Under the pieces are notes generated by a model. It was not told the DNA's origin. It saw only the letters and a program-made list of their open reading frames with translations, and searched no databases. A stretch of DNA of 64,000 nt, taken from assembly GCF_022668875.1 (NCBI RefSeq), contig NZ_JAKGCR010000002.1:186001-250000 (forward strand), given 5' to 3'. Position 1 is the first letter of the stretch. Each line of letters begins with the position of its first letter. Source of the DNA: Domibacillus sp. PGB-M46 (GTDB lineage Bacteria; Bacillota; Bacilli; Bacillales; Domibacillaceae). Positions 8,236 to 17,676 of the stretch are shown in pieces. A program made the position numbers and the translations under genes.

Positions 8236-9318
8236 TTACTTATTGCCAAATTCGATCAGGGCAGCCGAAATGGTTACGTTGCCGTTTTTTTTCTTTGGCA
8301 GAATAACTTCTCCCCCTTTTGACGCTAAATAAGCAGCCGGTTCACTGACTCCATACGCACCGGTATACTTAAACACCGTTTCCGAACGCTCTTTCATCGG
8401 CGCTTCGTTTAACCGCTCAGGCGGGAAGGTGAAAAACGGCCAGTCGTTTTTTTCGGCAACTGCCAAAATACCCTCTTCATCTTTTTTCAGGTCAATGGAT
8501 GCAATGGACTGAACGCTTGTTTTGGAAAGGGCAAGATCGCGAAGGGTCTCATCGATAACCTGCTCAATTTCTTCCGCTTCTGTTCCACGGTTGCAGCCAA
8601 TGCCAAGGACGATTGATTTTGGGCGGTACACAACAGGATAGTGAAGCCCATCGAGTTCTTCTGCATCGAGTAATCTATGGGTGACGACGAGAGCGGCATT
8701 GTGAGGTGTTTCAAGTGCTTCTTTTACCGAAGCCGCCGTCTTGATATGAGCCGGCATCGGCCGGTCATGCTTCCACCAGTTCGGCTCTCCTGATTCCTGC
8801 ACAACAAGTACCGGCTCTTCGTTCACTACGGCAGCTGCCGCCTGCGTTAAAAAGCGGTCATATTCAAACTTCCAGCCGAATTCGCGGCCAAACATATCAA
8901 CCGGAATCGTTTTTTGCACATCGGATGCAGTTGTAATTACCGGCCGGGCACCTGTCAGTTCGGCCACCCGGTATGTAAGCTCGTTGGCGCCCCCGATATG
9001 GCCGGAAAGAACACTGATTGCATGCTCAGCCCGGTCATCGAGAACGACCACTGCCGGATCGGTTTTTTTATCGCCTAAAATCGGGGCAATCATCCGGACA
9101 ACAGCACCGAGTGAAATAATCAGCACAATGCCGTCGTATTCTTTAAATAATTTTGGCAGTTGAAGGCGGACAGAACCGTCAAACAGCGTAATGCCCCGCT
9201 CTTCTTCATCACCGCGGCAAAATTTCCGCATGTAATACAAATCCGCCTGCATCTCCCCGGCAAGCTTGCGTGCTGTTTCGGTTCCGTGTTTTGTAATGGA
9301 AGCTATCGCAACCTTCAT
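8236..9318 (-). CDS. cbiG: Cobalt-precorrin-5A hydrolase
   Basis: 360 residues. Opens the delta-lactone of cobalt-precorrin-5A and releases the two-carbon fragment as acetaldehyde, the ring-contraction step of the anaerobic pathway. N-terminal CbiG domain (IISLGAVVRMIAPIL and LSGHIGGANELT are family hallmarks), middle region, then the CbiG/CobE C-terminal domain beginning near VLGIGCNRGTE. Its start overlaps the cbiF stop by four bases, indicating translational coupling. Confidence 0.93.
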   Translation of the reverse strand: MKVAIASITKHGTETARKLAGEMQADLYYMRKFCRGDEEERGITLFDGSVRLQLPKLFKEYDGIVLIISLGAVVRMIAPILGDKKTDPAVVVLDDRAEHAISVLSGHIGGANELTYRVAELTGARPVITTASDVQKTIPVDMFGREFGWKFEYDRFLTQAAAAVVNEEPVLVVQESGEPNWWKHDRPMPAHIKTAASVKEALETPHNAALVVTHRLLDAEELDGLHYPVVYRPKSIVLGIGCNRGTEAEEIEQVIDETLRDLALSKTSVQSIASIDLKKDEEGILAVAEKNDWPFFTFPPERLNEAPMKERSETVFKYTGAYGVSEPAAYLASKGGEVILPKKKNGNVTISAALIEFGNK

Positions 9319-10088
9319 GACTTGATTCCCTTCCGGAACCCGTGGGTAAAGGTTTTATCATACAGTTTCGAACGATGTCCCGATTTTCCAATGTCCGGAT
9401 CAAGCGCTTTGCCGGCTAAAATCATCGCCTGCTTGCGAATGCCGTTTTCACGCATCGCCGTATCGAGCCCGGCGATCGTTGAGCGGACAATTTTTTCGTC
9501 CGGCCACGTGGCACGGTATACAACAGCTACCGGCGTGTTCTCCGGCCAGCCTGCTTCAACCAGCTCACGCGTCACCTTTTTGGTCAGTGTTGCGCTTAAG
9601 AAAAAAGCAATTGTACATTCATGTTTGGCTAAATCCTTCAGCTGCTCTTTCTCTGGTACCGGCGTTCTTCCCTCGGCCCGCGTTAAAATAACGGTTTGTG
9701 TAACATCCGGAATGGTCAATTCCGCACCCGCTGCCGCAGCTGCTGCAAAAACAGAGCTGACTCCGGGTACGATTTCTGTTTCAATGCCCGCTTCTTTCAA
9801 GAGAGCGATTTGCTCGATGATCGCTCCATAAATAGCCGGGTCGCCTGTATGAAGGCGGACGACTTTTTTTCCTTCCTTCACGTAATTAACCATGGTTTCT
9901 ACCATCTCTTCTAAATGCATGCCGGCTGTTTTCAGTACAACCGCACCTTCCTTGCAGCCCGCCATTAATTCCTCGTTAACGAGTGAATCGGCATACAAAA
10001 TCACGTCTGCTTCCTCTACAAGCTTCATCCCGCGGACCGTAATTAAATCCGGTGCGCCGGGTCCCGCTCCCACAATGAACAGCTTCAT
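9315..10088 (-). CDS. cbiF: Cobalt-precorrin-4 C11-methyltransferase
   Basis: 257 residues. SAM-dependent tetrapyrrole methylase; the N-terminus has the family loop VGAGPGAPDLITVRG, followed by the LHTGDPAIYGA and EIVPGVSSVFAAAAA motifs. Overlaps cbiL and cbiG by four bases each. CbiF rather than CbiH or CbiL is called from the close fit of ILYADSLVNEELM and ALDPDIGKSGHRSKLYD to CbiF/CobM proteins. Confidence 0.95.
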   Translation of the reverse strand: MKLFIVGAGPGAPDLITVRGMKLVEEADVILYADSLVNEELMAGCKEGAVVLKTAGMHLEEMVETMVNYVKEGKKVVRLHTGDPAIYGAIIEQIALLKEAGIETEIVPGVSSVFAAAAAAGAELTIPDVTQTVILTRAEGRTPVPEKEQLKDLAKHECTIAFFLSATLTKKVTRELVEAGWPENTPVAVVYRATWPDEKIVRSTIAGLDTAMRENGIRKQAMILAGKALDPDIGKSGHRSKLYDKTFTHGFRKGIKS

Positions 10089-10789
10089 TTTTTCTTCACC
10101 ACCATCAGCGTTAAATAGTTCGGTTCTGCCCGCTCAAATTCATCCAGTGTCCAGATAACTTCATCACTGGATGTAACTTTTGTGACCGCATGGGCGTGCC
10201 CCTCAAGTCCAAGCTCCCTGATCACACTTGAAATAAGGGCTGCCACCTTCGCGACTTTCAGAAAAATAACGCAGTCATGCGTCTCAATTGCCTGTTTCAG
10301 CGCCTCGCGATCATTTGTTGCCGGAATGATCGCGACATGCTCATCTCCGTCGGCAAGCGGAATGTTCAGCCTTGCTGCGGTTCCATTTACTGATGATATG
10401 CCGGGCACTACTTCTGTTTTTACGTTCGGCATTCTTTTTTGCAATACATTTTTCATGTGAATAAATGTGCTGTACAGCATTGGATCGCCCTCTGTCACGA
10501 ACGCGACGTTTTCGCCGGATTCCAGTTTTTCCGCTACGGCTTCTGCTGCTTTGTTCCATTCACGCTCTAAAATGACTGGATCCTTCGTCATCGGAAAAAC
10601 AAGACCAAGCATGTCTTTTTCCTGCGGATCAATATAAGCATCAATAATCTGGCGCGCATAGCTTTTTTCACCAGACCGCTTTTTCGGAAACGCAATAACC
10701 CGGCTTTCCGACAAAATGCGAAACGCTTTTACCGTTAACAGTTCCGGATCGCCCGGTCCTGCACCAATCCCATATAAAATACCTGTCAT
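10085..10789 (-). CDS. cbiL: Cobalt-precorrin-2 C20-methyltransferase
   Basis: 234 residues. SAM-dependent methylase with GIGAGPGDPELLTVKA at the N-terminus, FVTEGDPMLYSTFIHM and EVVPGISSVNGTAA. ATG at 10789 has AGGAG five bases upstream and overlaps the cbiET stop; the preceding GTG would add one residue. Methylates C20 after cobalt insertion. Confidence 0.95.
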   Translation of the reverse strand: MTGILYGIGAGPGDPELLTVKAFRILSESRVIAFPKKRSGEKSYARQIIDAYIDPQEKDMLGLVFPMTKDPVILEREWNKAAEAVAEKLESGENVAFVTEGDPMLYSTFIHMKNVLQKRMPNVKTEVVPGISSVNGTAARLNIPLADGDEHVAIIPATNDREALKQAIETHDCVIFLKVAKVAALISSVIRELGLEGHAHAVTKVTSSDEVIWTLDEFERAEPNYLTLMVVKKK

Positions 10790-11994
10790 CACTGCTCCTC
10801 TTTTCTTTTAGCACATATAATGTAAACCGGATTTTGCGCTTCAAAGCGCGTCATATTTAAAATAGGCTTAGACAAGGACACTTGGGCAAGAGCCATATCT
10901 ACCTCAAAGCCGGCTTCCCGGAATAACTGATGGGCTTTTGACATGTTTTCAATCGTAACGGCATTCAATACGATTGTCCCGCCCGGCTTCAGCCGCTTTG
11001 CACACGTGTCAATAAGCTTGTCCATATTACCGGCCGTGCCGCCCATAAATACGCAATCTGGATCAGGAAAAGCCTCTAAGCCATCTGGCGCTTTTCCATG
11101 AACGAGTGTGACGTCCGTGCGAAATTTTCGAAAATTCGCTTCCGCATTGGCGAGGTCCGCTTCATTTTTCTCGATGGCAAAAACAGCACCATTTCGGGCT
11201 ATTTTAGCTGCTTCGATCGCGATGGAACCGGTACACGTTCCGATATCCCAAACAGTACTGTCCGGGCGGATGTTCATTCGGCCAATGGTAAGAATGCGGA
11301 TATCACGTTTTGTAATCAAACCTTTGTCCGGCTTGCGCTGGCTGAATTCCTCATCCGGAATACCGGTAGTCCATTCTTTCGATGGCCGATTTTTCTTTAA
11401 AATCACCACGTTCAACGGAGCAAATGAAGCTTCACTCATTTCCTCAAGCGTTAAATGACGGCAGCGCTCGTCCGCCGCACCCATATTTTCAGCCACGAAT
11501 GCATCATACTCAGTCATGTTAAACCGAAGCAGGTAGCGGGCAATCACACCCGGTGAATGCGTTTCATCTGTCAGCAACGCCACTTTTTCTTCACCATCAA
11601 TTTTCTGGGCAAGCCCGGCGATTGGACGGCCGTGCACACTGATCGTTTTTGCATTCTGCCACGATTCATTCATCCGGGCAAATGCAAGCTGTACACTTGA
11701 CGGCTGCGGCTCAATAACAGCGTCTGTACTCCCTGACAGATACGCTCCGATTCCGTAAAAAAGCGGATCACCCGAAGCCAGCACCACGACTGGGCCTTCT
11801 TCGTCCTGAACCCTTGTTTTTACTTCTTTTAAATTTCCGCCAATCACGAGCCTCTCCCCTGTGAAATCAGGAAAAAACGACAGCTGCCGTTCTCCGCCGA
11901 CAAGCAGCCGGCTTTCTTCAATACGCTTCAGCTGGCGAGGGTGCAGCCCTTCCGCTCCGTCTGCACCGATGCCAATAATATGTACGTTACTCAC
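10789..11994 (-). CDS. cbiET: CbiET fusion: cobalt-precorrin C5 methyltransferase and C15 methyltransferase/decarboxylase
   Basis: 401 residues. Residues 1-200 are the CbiE tetrapyrrole methylase domain (GIGADGAEGL, LASGDPLFYGIG); residues about 215-401 are CbiT, a Rossmann-fold methylase with SAM loop DIGTCTGSIAIEAA and the FMGGTAGNMDKL motif. It performs C5 and C15 methylation with loss of the C12 acetate carboxyl, as CobL does in the aerobic route. GTG start with AAGGCGG upstream; it overlaps cbiD by eight bases. Confidence 0.94.
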   Translation of the reverse strand: MSNVHIIGIGADGAEGLHPRQLKRIEESRLLVGGERQLSFFPDFTGERLVIGGNLKEVKTRVQDEEGPVVVLASGDPLFYGIGAYLSGSTDAVIEPQPSSVQLAFARMNESWQNAKTISVHGRPIAGLAQKIDGEEKVALLTDETHSPGVIARYLLRFNMTEYDAFVAENMGAADERCRHLTLEEMSEASFAPLNVVILKKNRPSKEWTTGIPDEEFSQRKPDKGLITKRDIRILTIGRMNIRPDSTVWDIGTCTGSIAIEAAKIARNGAVFAIEKNEADLANAEANFRKFRTDVTLVHGKAPDGLEAFPDPDCVFMGGTAGNMDKLIDTCAKRLKPGGTIVLNAVTIENMSKAHQLFREAGFEVDMALAQVSLSKPILNMTRFEAQNPVYIICAKRKEEQ

Positions 11995-13075
11995 TGTATT
12001 CCGCCTTTCCTAAAAGCTGTCCCTTCATCGCAAACAGCAGCGTTTCAACTTCCATGCCGCCGCGCACTTCCTGAACGGCATTTCTTGAGCAATTGCGGCA
12101 GAAAAGCGCAAAAAATTCCGGATAGTCCGCCATTAATTCTGCTGCATGCGTCGCTGTGTTAGCTGCCCTCACTTCTTCAATTTCATTCTCGGAGGCGCCT
12201 GCTTCCTCCGCCATCTGCGCCAAAAAATTCATATCGACCGGTGCGCTTTTAGAGTGCACCATCATGACGCCTTGAGCGACCTTTGAAAATTTGCCCGGCA
12301 TCCCGGCAAGTGTAACTTTTTGAATACCGAGCCGTTTACAATGCTTGAGTGTGAAGCCGACAAAATCGCCCATTTCAATAAATGCTTCTTCCGGCAGGTG
12401 CGGCAAATGATTCATGGCATATTTTTCACTGCGTCCGCCTGTCGTAGCGGCCACGTGCTTACAGCCGGCTGCAACGGCCACTTCAATAGCCTTTACAATA
12501 CTGGCTCGAAAAGCCGCGGTTGAAAACGGGCGGACAATGCCGCTCGTTCCTAGAATAGACAAGCCGCCCAAAATGCCAAGTCTTGCATTTAAGGTTTTTT
12601 CAGCCAGCTTCTCGCCGCCTGGAATGGAAATGATCACGCGGACGCCTTTTCCAGCCCCGGCTTCTAAAAGCAACTCCTGAACCGCTTCAGTAATCATACG
12701 GCGCGGCACCGGATTGATCGCGGCTTCTCCCGGTGCTACGTCGAGTCCCGGCTTTGTCGCCCGGCCGACGCCTTCCCCGCCATCAAGCTCAATGCCTGGC
12801 CCGCTTGTCCAGCTTACTTCTGCACAAATAACCGCTCCGTGTGTAATATCAGGATCGTCTCCCGCATCTTTTTTGATGCCGGCTTTTACAGAGCCCTCTC
12901 CTGCTTCGATAAATTCCGGTGTAAAGTGAGCCCATTGCTTCGCCGGCAGATAAATAGAAACCGATTCGGGCGGCTGGCCTGTAAGAAGCGTCTGCAGCGC
13001 AATTTTTGCCGCGGCAGTCGCACAGGAACCCGTTGTGTAGCCTGTGCGAAGCGGCTTATCAGGGACCGGCTTCAT
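11987..13075 (-). CDS. cbiD: Cobalt-precorrin-5B C1-methyltransferase
   Basis: 362 residues. RTGYTTGSCATAAAKIAL at the N-terminus is the CbiD signature; AATTGGRSEKYA follows in the centre. A marker of the anaerobic cobalamin route, unrelated in fold to the other methylases. Four-base overlap with cbiC. Confidence 0.95.
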   Translation of the reverse strand: MKPVPDKPLRTGYTTGSCATAAAKIALQTLLTGQPPESVSIYLPAKQWAHFTPEFIEAGEGSVKAGIKKDAGDDPDITHGAVICAEVSWTSGPGIELDGGEGVGRATKPGLDVAPGEAAINPVPRRMITEAVQELLLEAGAGKGVRVIISIPGGEKLAEKTLNARLGILGGLSILGTSGIVRPFSTAAFRASIVKAIEVAVAAGCKHVAATTGGRSEKYAMNHLPHLPEEAFIEMGDFVGFTLKHCKRLGIQKVTLAGMPGKFSKVAQGVMMVHSKSAPVDMNFLAQMAEEAGASENEIEEVRAANTATHAAELMADYPEFFALFCRNCSRNAVQEVRGGMEVETLLFAMKGQLLGKAEYSE

Positions 13076-13716
13076 TTTACGGCAAGCAGCGACAGCGCAT
13101 TCAGTGCTGCCACGGTGACCGTACTGCCGCCTTTACGGCCAATATTCGTAATAAACGGAATATCCAGTTTTGCCAGTTCTTCTTTGGATTCTGCTGCCGA
13201 CACAAAGCCGACCGGCATGCCGATAATTAAATCAGGCTTGGCAAGGCCTTCTTTGGCGAGGCGGATAATTTCCAAAAGAGCTGTCGGGGCATTGCCGATC
13301 GCGTAAATACCGCCTTCTCCAATCGCAGCCGCTTTACGCATAGAGATAATTGCCCGTGTCAGCCCAAGTTCTTTGGCTTCTTTCATCACATCATCATCCG
13401 AAATATGTACATGCAAGGAACCGCCAAACTGCTCAATACGCGGTTTTGATACGCCTGATTGAATCATTTGTACGTCACAAATTACACGCGCACCCTGCCG
13501 GATCGCGCGAATGCCGGACTGGATGGCCTTTGGATGAAACAGCACGCTTTTCCCGAGTTCAAAATCGGCAGAAGCATGAATCACCCGCTGTACAACAGCG
13601 AACTCTTCCGGTGATAAATCATGGGGGCCAAACTCGTCTTCAATAATCGAGAAACTAAGTGATTCAATTTCCATCGGTTTCACTGTTTCCGGTACAAAAG
13701 TTGTTTTAAAGTCCAT
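13072..13716 (-). CDS. cbiC: Cobalt-precorrin-8 methylmutase
   Basis: 214 residues. Moves the C11 methyl group to C12 to form cobyrinate. Seen: IEDEFGPHDLSPEEFAVVQR and VGFVSAAESKEEL, typical of CbiC/CobH. Overlaps cbiJ by 11 bases. Confidence 0.95.
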   Translation of the reverse strand: MDFKTTFVPETVKPMEIESLSFSIIEDEFGPHDLSPEEFAVVQRVIHASADFELGKSVLFHPKAIQSGIRAIRQGARVICDVQMIQSGVSKPRIEQFGGSLHVHISDDDVMKEAKELGLTRAIISMRKAAAIGEGGIYAIGNAPTALLEIIRLAKEGLAKPDLIIGMPVGFVSAAESKEELAKLDIPFITNIGRKGGSTVTVAALNALSLLAVK

Positions 13717-14485
13717 GTTTCGTTTCCTCCAGGCAGTTTAATGTGTGGATCACTTGCTCAAATTGCTCGCATTGATTTGGGTACTGCACCGGCGGCCGGG
13801 AAATGACGATCGTTTCGATACCAAGCGACACGGCCGCTTCGATCTTTTCCGCTACCGCGCCGATCGCGCCGCTTTCTTTCATGACGGTCGTCGTCACGCC
13901 GTAATGGCGGTACAGTGCAAGATCAAACTCCTTCGTAAAAGGACCCTGCATAGCCACAATATTTTTCTGAGGCAGTCCAAGCGCAGCGCATTTTTCCATA
14001 TTGTCCGTACGCGGCAGCATCCGTGCAATCAGCCGGATATCCGTGTGGGGCAGCAGCTTTTCCGTGAAAACCTGCAGCGTCTTGCTGCCGGTCGTCAGGA
14101 GCACGACACCTCCCCGTTCTAATGCCGCTTCAGCTGCTTCTTCATACGTACCCACGCGCGTGACAAGCGGATGCTCAATAACCTGCGTGCCGGCCCGCTC
14201 AAAGCGGATATAAGGAATGCCGGCACGTTGGGCAGCTTCGATAGCATTTCGGGATGCTTCTTCAGCAAACGGATGGCTGGCGTCGACGACTGCCGTATAA
14301 CCCTTTTCGAGCACAGTCGCCATTTCATCTCCAGCCAGCCGGCCCACACGCGTTGAAATGCCCGCTGCTTCAAGTTCAATTGACGCATTCTGGGTAACCA
14401 CAGATGCTGTAACCGGGCGCCCCGTTTCCTGCAGTTTCACAGCGAGCTCCCGGGCATCGCTTGTCCCCGCCAGAAAGAAAATCAT
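13706..14485 (-). CDS. cbiJ: Cobalt-precorrin-6A reductase
   Basis: 259 residues. NADH-dependent reduction of cobalt-precorrin-6A. N-terminal FLAGTSDARELA and VVDASHPFAEEASRNAIEA identify the CbiJ/CobK family; TVMKESGAIGAVAEKI lies near the C-terminus. Start overlaps the cbiX stop by four bases. Confidence 0.94.
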   Translation of the reverse strand: MIFFLAGTSDARELAVKLQETGRPVTASVVTQNASIELEAAGISTRVGRLAGDEMATVLEKGYTAVVDASHPFAEEASRNAIEAAQRAGIPYIRFERAGTQVIEHPLVTRVGTYEEAAEAALERGGVVLLTTGSKTLQVFTEKLLPHTDIRLIARMLPRTDNMEKCAALGLPQKNIVAMQGPFTKEFDLALYRHYGVTTTVMKESGAIGAVAEKIEAAVSLGIETIVISRPPVQYPNQCEQFEQVIHTLNCLEETKHGL

Positions 14486-15387
14486 CGAATCGCCTCTTTT
14501 TCATGATCATGGTCATGGCCGTGGTGATGGTGGCCGTGGTCGTGGTCGTGATCATGGTGATCATGGTCGTGGTCATGATGATGATGAATACCCGCTTCAA
14601 ACCGGTACTGGCATGTATCACAATTCATGAGTGATTTACCGCCCAGCGCTTCATCAATCCGGTCTGCCACAATGACTTTAAGCTTCGGATGAAACCCGAA
14701 ATAATCCGCAAGCGTGAAAGACAATTCTGGATATTGCTCACGAAACAGGGTCAAATCCTGTTCGATCCGTTTGATCAGCACACCCGTAAACAAAAAGTAC
14801 GGCAGAATAATGACCTTTTTCGCGCCAAGCTTTTTAATTCTTTCTACCGCTTGGGGAAGTGATGGCTTCGTCACACCATAAAACGCCGGTTCAACGGTTT
14901 CAAAGGATGTTTTTTCCCATAAAATACGGGCAATTTTGCATAGATCGCTATTGGCATCTGCATCGCTTCCGCCGCGCCCAAGCAGAATCACCGCATCCTG
15001 TTCGCCCACTTCATCCGGATCAATGCCGGCATCCTGCAGGCGTTCTTTTAAAATCACAGAGGTTTCATAATGGATGCCAATTGGCTTTCCATAGGTAAAT
15101 GTTACACCCGGATACTTTTCTTTTGCTGCGTCAATCGCTGCTGGAATATGAATTTTCGAGTGCCCCGCCGGCAGCAGCATAAGTGGTATGAGGGCAACTT
15201 CAGTTGCTCCCCGGGCTATACACCGCTTGATGCCTTCCGCGATATCAGGACGCGCAAACTCCAGGAAACATGTTTCATATAAAACGAGCGGATTTAAATC
15301 CGGCAGAAATCCTTCCACAAATTGATGAATTTGGTCATTGCCTTCCGGGTCACGGCTTCCGTGCCCAACAAAAAGTACGGCTTTCAT
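14482..15387 (-). CDS. cbiX: Sirohydrochlorin cobaltochelatase, long form with Fe-S motif and His tail
   Basis: 301 residues. Two CbiX chelatase repeats: FVGHGSRDPEGN with LIPLMLLPAGHSKIH, then LLGRGGSDADAN with IILPYFLFTGVLI. Near the C-terminus MNCDTC (about 254-259) fits the M-x-C-x2-C motif of [4Fe-4S] CbiX proteins, and residues about 268-295 hold 18 histidines in 28 positions. Inserts cobalt into sirohydrochlorin, the committing step. The His/Asp tail is known in Bacillus megaterium CbiX; cobalt storage or delivery is an inference. Only 12 bases separate it from cbiH60. Confidence 0.95.
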   Translation of the reverse strand: MKAVLFVGHGSRDPEGNDQIHQFVEGFLPDLNPLVLYETCFLEFARPDIAEGIKRCIARGATEVALIPLMLLPAGHSKIHIPAAIDAAKEKYPGVTFTYGKPIGIHYETSVILKERLQDAGIDPDEVGEQDAVILLGRGGSDADANSDLCKIARILWEKTSFETVEPAFYGVTKPSLPQAVERIKKLGAKKVIILPYFLFTGVLIKRIEQDLTLFREQYPELSFTLADYFGFHPKLKVIVADRIDEALGGKSLMNCDTCQYRFEAGIHHHHDHDHDHHDHDHDHGHHHHGHDHDHEKEAIR

Positions 15388-15399
15388 TCTTTTTCCCCC

Positions 15400-16965
15400 T
15401 TATTCTCCGCACGGCATCGGTTCAACGTCCGGCACCGGCATATCTCGATGGGCAAATCCTTGTATTTCCCCAACCCGTTTAAAATATTTGAAAAAGCGTT
15501 CATTTGGATGACCGGATTCACGGTATTCTTCTACTATTCCTGTGAGCATCGGAACAACTCGTTCCGGCGGAATGCCTTCTGCCACATACACACCTGGGTG
15601 CGCAGTCCGGCTGACCACTTTAGCGCCTAAAAACAGGTCAAACGCTCCTTTACGGTATACGATGCCAATATCCTCGTTCACTGCACCGTAGCACGCCATG
15701 CCGCAGCCATTCACGCCAATGCGAAGCTCTTTCGGCACGTCGAGGCCGCCAAGCTTTCGTCCAAGCTGCTCGGTATATGGAATCGCGTCGCCTTTATCCC
15801 CGTTGCAGAAGTCACATGCTTTTATCGTGACAACATCGCCGGTTGGCGCAAGGCTTAGTCCCGCTTCTTTCAACTTTTCAATAATCGGCTGCGGGTTACT
15901 CGTTTCGGTTTTTAACAGCACATAGTGATGTGGTGTGTATTCGATCGTACCCCTTTCACCCGCTGCTTCAGATATAGCGATCAGCTGCTGTGGTGTAAAA
16001 TGCTTGTTTACCAGTCCTGGGCTGACCGCCGCTTCAAAGATTGTTTTCACAGCTGGCGGCGCCGTCTTCTGCCGCTTCAGCGCGGCGAGTGCCTGCAGGC
16101 CAAGCTCTTTGAGCTCAGGCTTTTTTTCGCTTTGGCCCCCATGCAATGCCCACGGTTCGTTTTCAGGACGAAGCCGCTCATGCGGCCGCAACGGCTGCTT
16201 TTCTTCTGTTAACGTATATTTGCGTGTGTATCCACGCGGTGTAATCATCAGTCCATCATAGAAAAAAGTCGTTGAATTGCCGATTACGACTGTTGTCAGC
16301 ATCCCAATTTCGTGGTCCAGCATTTCCGCAAGCGTGGTCATCACGACTTCTTCCCGGTCACGGTATGCGCTTTTCACAAGCCCAACCGGCGTGTCCGGTT
16401 TTCGGTAGTTGAGCAAAATCCGCTGCGCTTCTTCAATTTGCTTGGTGCGCCGCCCGCTTTTCGGGTTATACAGCGCAATCACAAAATCAGCAGCGCCGGC
16501 AGCATCTATCCGTTTCGCTATAAGCTCCCATGGCGTTAAATGGTCACTTAAGCTGATCGTACAGGCATCATGCATAATAGGGGCGCCGAGCAAAGACGCG
16601 CAGGAATTGATCGCCGATATTCCCGGAATGATTTCTACACGAATACCGGTATCCCGCTTCCATCCCTGTTCCGCCAATACTTCATATACAAGACCCGCCA
16701 TGCCGTATACACCGGCATCACCGCTTGAAATGACAGAAACGGTTTTTCCGCGCTCCGCCTGCTTAACTGCTGCCTGCGCCCTGCTTACTTCCTCACTCAT
16801 TCCAGTTGAAATAACGTCTTTTCCTTCAATCAAAGGGGCTACAAGCTCCATGTAGGTTTTGTATCCAATGACGTAATCACTTTCTTTCAGCGCTTGTTTC
16901 GCCCGATCCGTAATATGATCTTCGTGGCCGGGCCCGAAGCCGACAACATACAATGTGCCCGTCAT
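15400..16965 (-). CDS. cbiH60: CbiH60: precorrin-3B C17-methyltransferase fused to an Fe-S domain
   Basis: 521 residues, far longer than a plain CbiH (about 240). Residues 1-240 are the methylase (VVGFGPGHEDHITDRAK, VISSGDAGVYGMAGL, IPGISAINSCASLLGAP). Residues about 315-490 resemble one half of a nitrite/sulfite reductase, with ACDFCNG and NGCGMACYG providing the four cysteines for a [4Fe-4S] centre. It catalyses C17 methylation and ring contraction; the fused form is established in B. megaterium. Four-base overlap with cbiW. Confidence 0.93.
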   Translation of the reverse strand: MTGTLYVVGFGPGHEDHITDRAKQALKESDYVIGYKTYMELVAPLIEGKDVISTGMSEEVSRAQAAVKQAERGKTVSVISSGDAGVYGMAGLVYEVLAEQGWKRDTGIRVEIIPGISAINSCASLLGAPIMHDACTISLSDHLTPWELIAKRIDAAGAADFVIALYNPKSGRRTKQIEEAQRILLNYRKPDTPVGLVKSAYRDREEVVMTTLAEMLDHEIGMLTTVVIGNSTTFFYDGLMITPRGYTRKYTLTEEKQPLRPHERLRPENEPWALHGGQSEKKPELKELGLQALAALKRQKTAPPAVKTIFEAAVSPGLVNKHFTPQQLIAISEAAGERGTIEYTPHHYVLLKTETSNPQPIIEKLKEAGLSLAPTGDVVTIKACDFCNGDKGDAIPYTEQLGRKLGGLDVPKELRIGVNGCGMACYGAVNEDIGIVYRKGAFDLFLGAKVVSRTAHPGVYVAEGIPPERVVPMLTGIVEEYRESGHPNERFFKYFKRVGEIQGFAHRDMPVPDVEPMPCGE

Positions 16966-17333
16966 TTTTTCTCTCCTTTTTCCGTTCCCTTAAAGCGGCC
17001 GTTCAACAGCTGCATACCTTCCCCTGACCGCTCATAGGCAATCCATTCTTTTATTGGCTGGTTGTTTTCAAGATGCGAGGCGACCATCTCTTTGGCACGA
17101 TGCTCGTCCATTTCAAAATACCAGTCTGCTTCCGGGTAAACGACAACTACACACCCGTCTTTGCAGCGTCCATTGCATCTTGTTCTTGTTGTATGTACAT
17201 ATGCATCCAAATCCCGCTCGGTAATTTCATTCCGGATTGCCTGTGTCACTTCTTCACCGCCTTTTCGCATACAGGTAGACCCGTTGCAAATCAGCACATG
17301 CTTGCTCATACTCGTTAAGTTCCACGTTGCCAC
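16962..17333 (-). CDS. cbiW: CbiW, thioredoxin-like [2Fe-2S] ferredoxin
   Basis: 123 residues. Cysteines at about 16, 21, 53, 57 and 61, the first two and a later pair fitting the thioredoxin-like ferredoxin pattern (CNGSTC then RCNGRCKDGC). First gene of the operon. GTG at 17333 is served by AAGGAG with eight-base spacing; ATG at 17309 lacks a site. Inferred to supply electrons to the Fe-S methylase encoded next. Confidence 0.88.
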   Translation of the reverse strand: MATWNLTSMSKHVLICNGSTCMRKGGEEVTQAIRNEITERDLDAYVHTTRTRCNGRCKDGCVVVVYPEADWYFEMDEHRAKEMVASHLENNQPIKEWIAYERSGEGMQLLNGRFKGTEKGEKK

Positions 17334-17357
17334 TTTATCCGCTCCTTTTTAAAGCAT

Positions 17358-17394
17358 GCAAAAAGCCCCCGCTTCTACGGCAGAAGCAGGGGCA
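17358..17394 (-). terminator. Terminator between riboswitch and cbi operon
   Basis: A 12-bp GC-rich stem followed by TTTTT, sited after the riboswitch aptamer and before cbiW. It is the likely expression platform: cobalamin binding should favour termination. Confidence 0.8.
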
Positions 17395-17486
17395 GAAAAC
17401 CGCATAAAAGAAAAGACTTGTCCAAGAAAAAGCCATGCGTATTCATCCCGTTCTTCCCACCGAAGAATGATGTTTCAGCATTAAAA

Positions 17487-17640
17487 GCAGGTCTCCTGGC
17501 TTGCGGTCAATTTACTTCTGCCTCCCTTCCCGGATAGAATCCAGTGGGTTTCAGGCAGGTTCATCACGCATACAGTAGCGGGGGCTGCACCGGACTTTCA
17601 CCGGTTTCCCTATTATCCCGGACGTAGAAACTCCGGGCAC
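17487..17640 (-). promoter_or_regulatory. Cobalamin riboswitch
   Basis: On the minus strand the conserved elements run in order: GCCCGGAG start helix, CCGGTGAAAGTCCGGTGCAG, CCCCCGCTACTGT, the B12-box-like CCCACTGG, CGGGAAGG and the closing GCCAGGAGACCTGC. Binding of adenosylcobalamin represses the downstream operon. Confidence 0.95.
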
Positions 17641-17676
17641 TTTTAATGATTGCTTTATTTAGTTTTGTTGTCTTTA

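Noticed and set aside
14358-14630. Plus-strand frame rich in Gly, Arg, His and Asp
   Set aside because: It is the complement of the His/Asp tail of cbiX; the repeat composition explains it and there is no ribosome binding site.
6846-17333. Many plus-strand frames of 60-150 codons across the cobalamin operon
   Set aside because: All are shadows of overlapping, family-assigned cbi genes and lack initiation signals.
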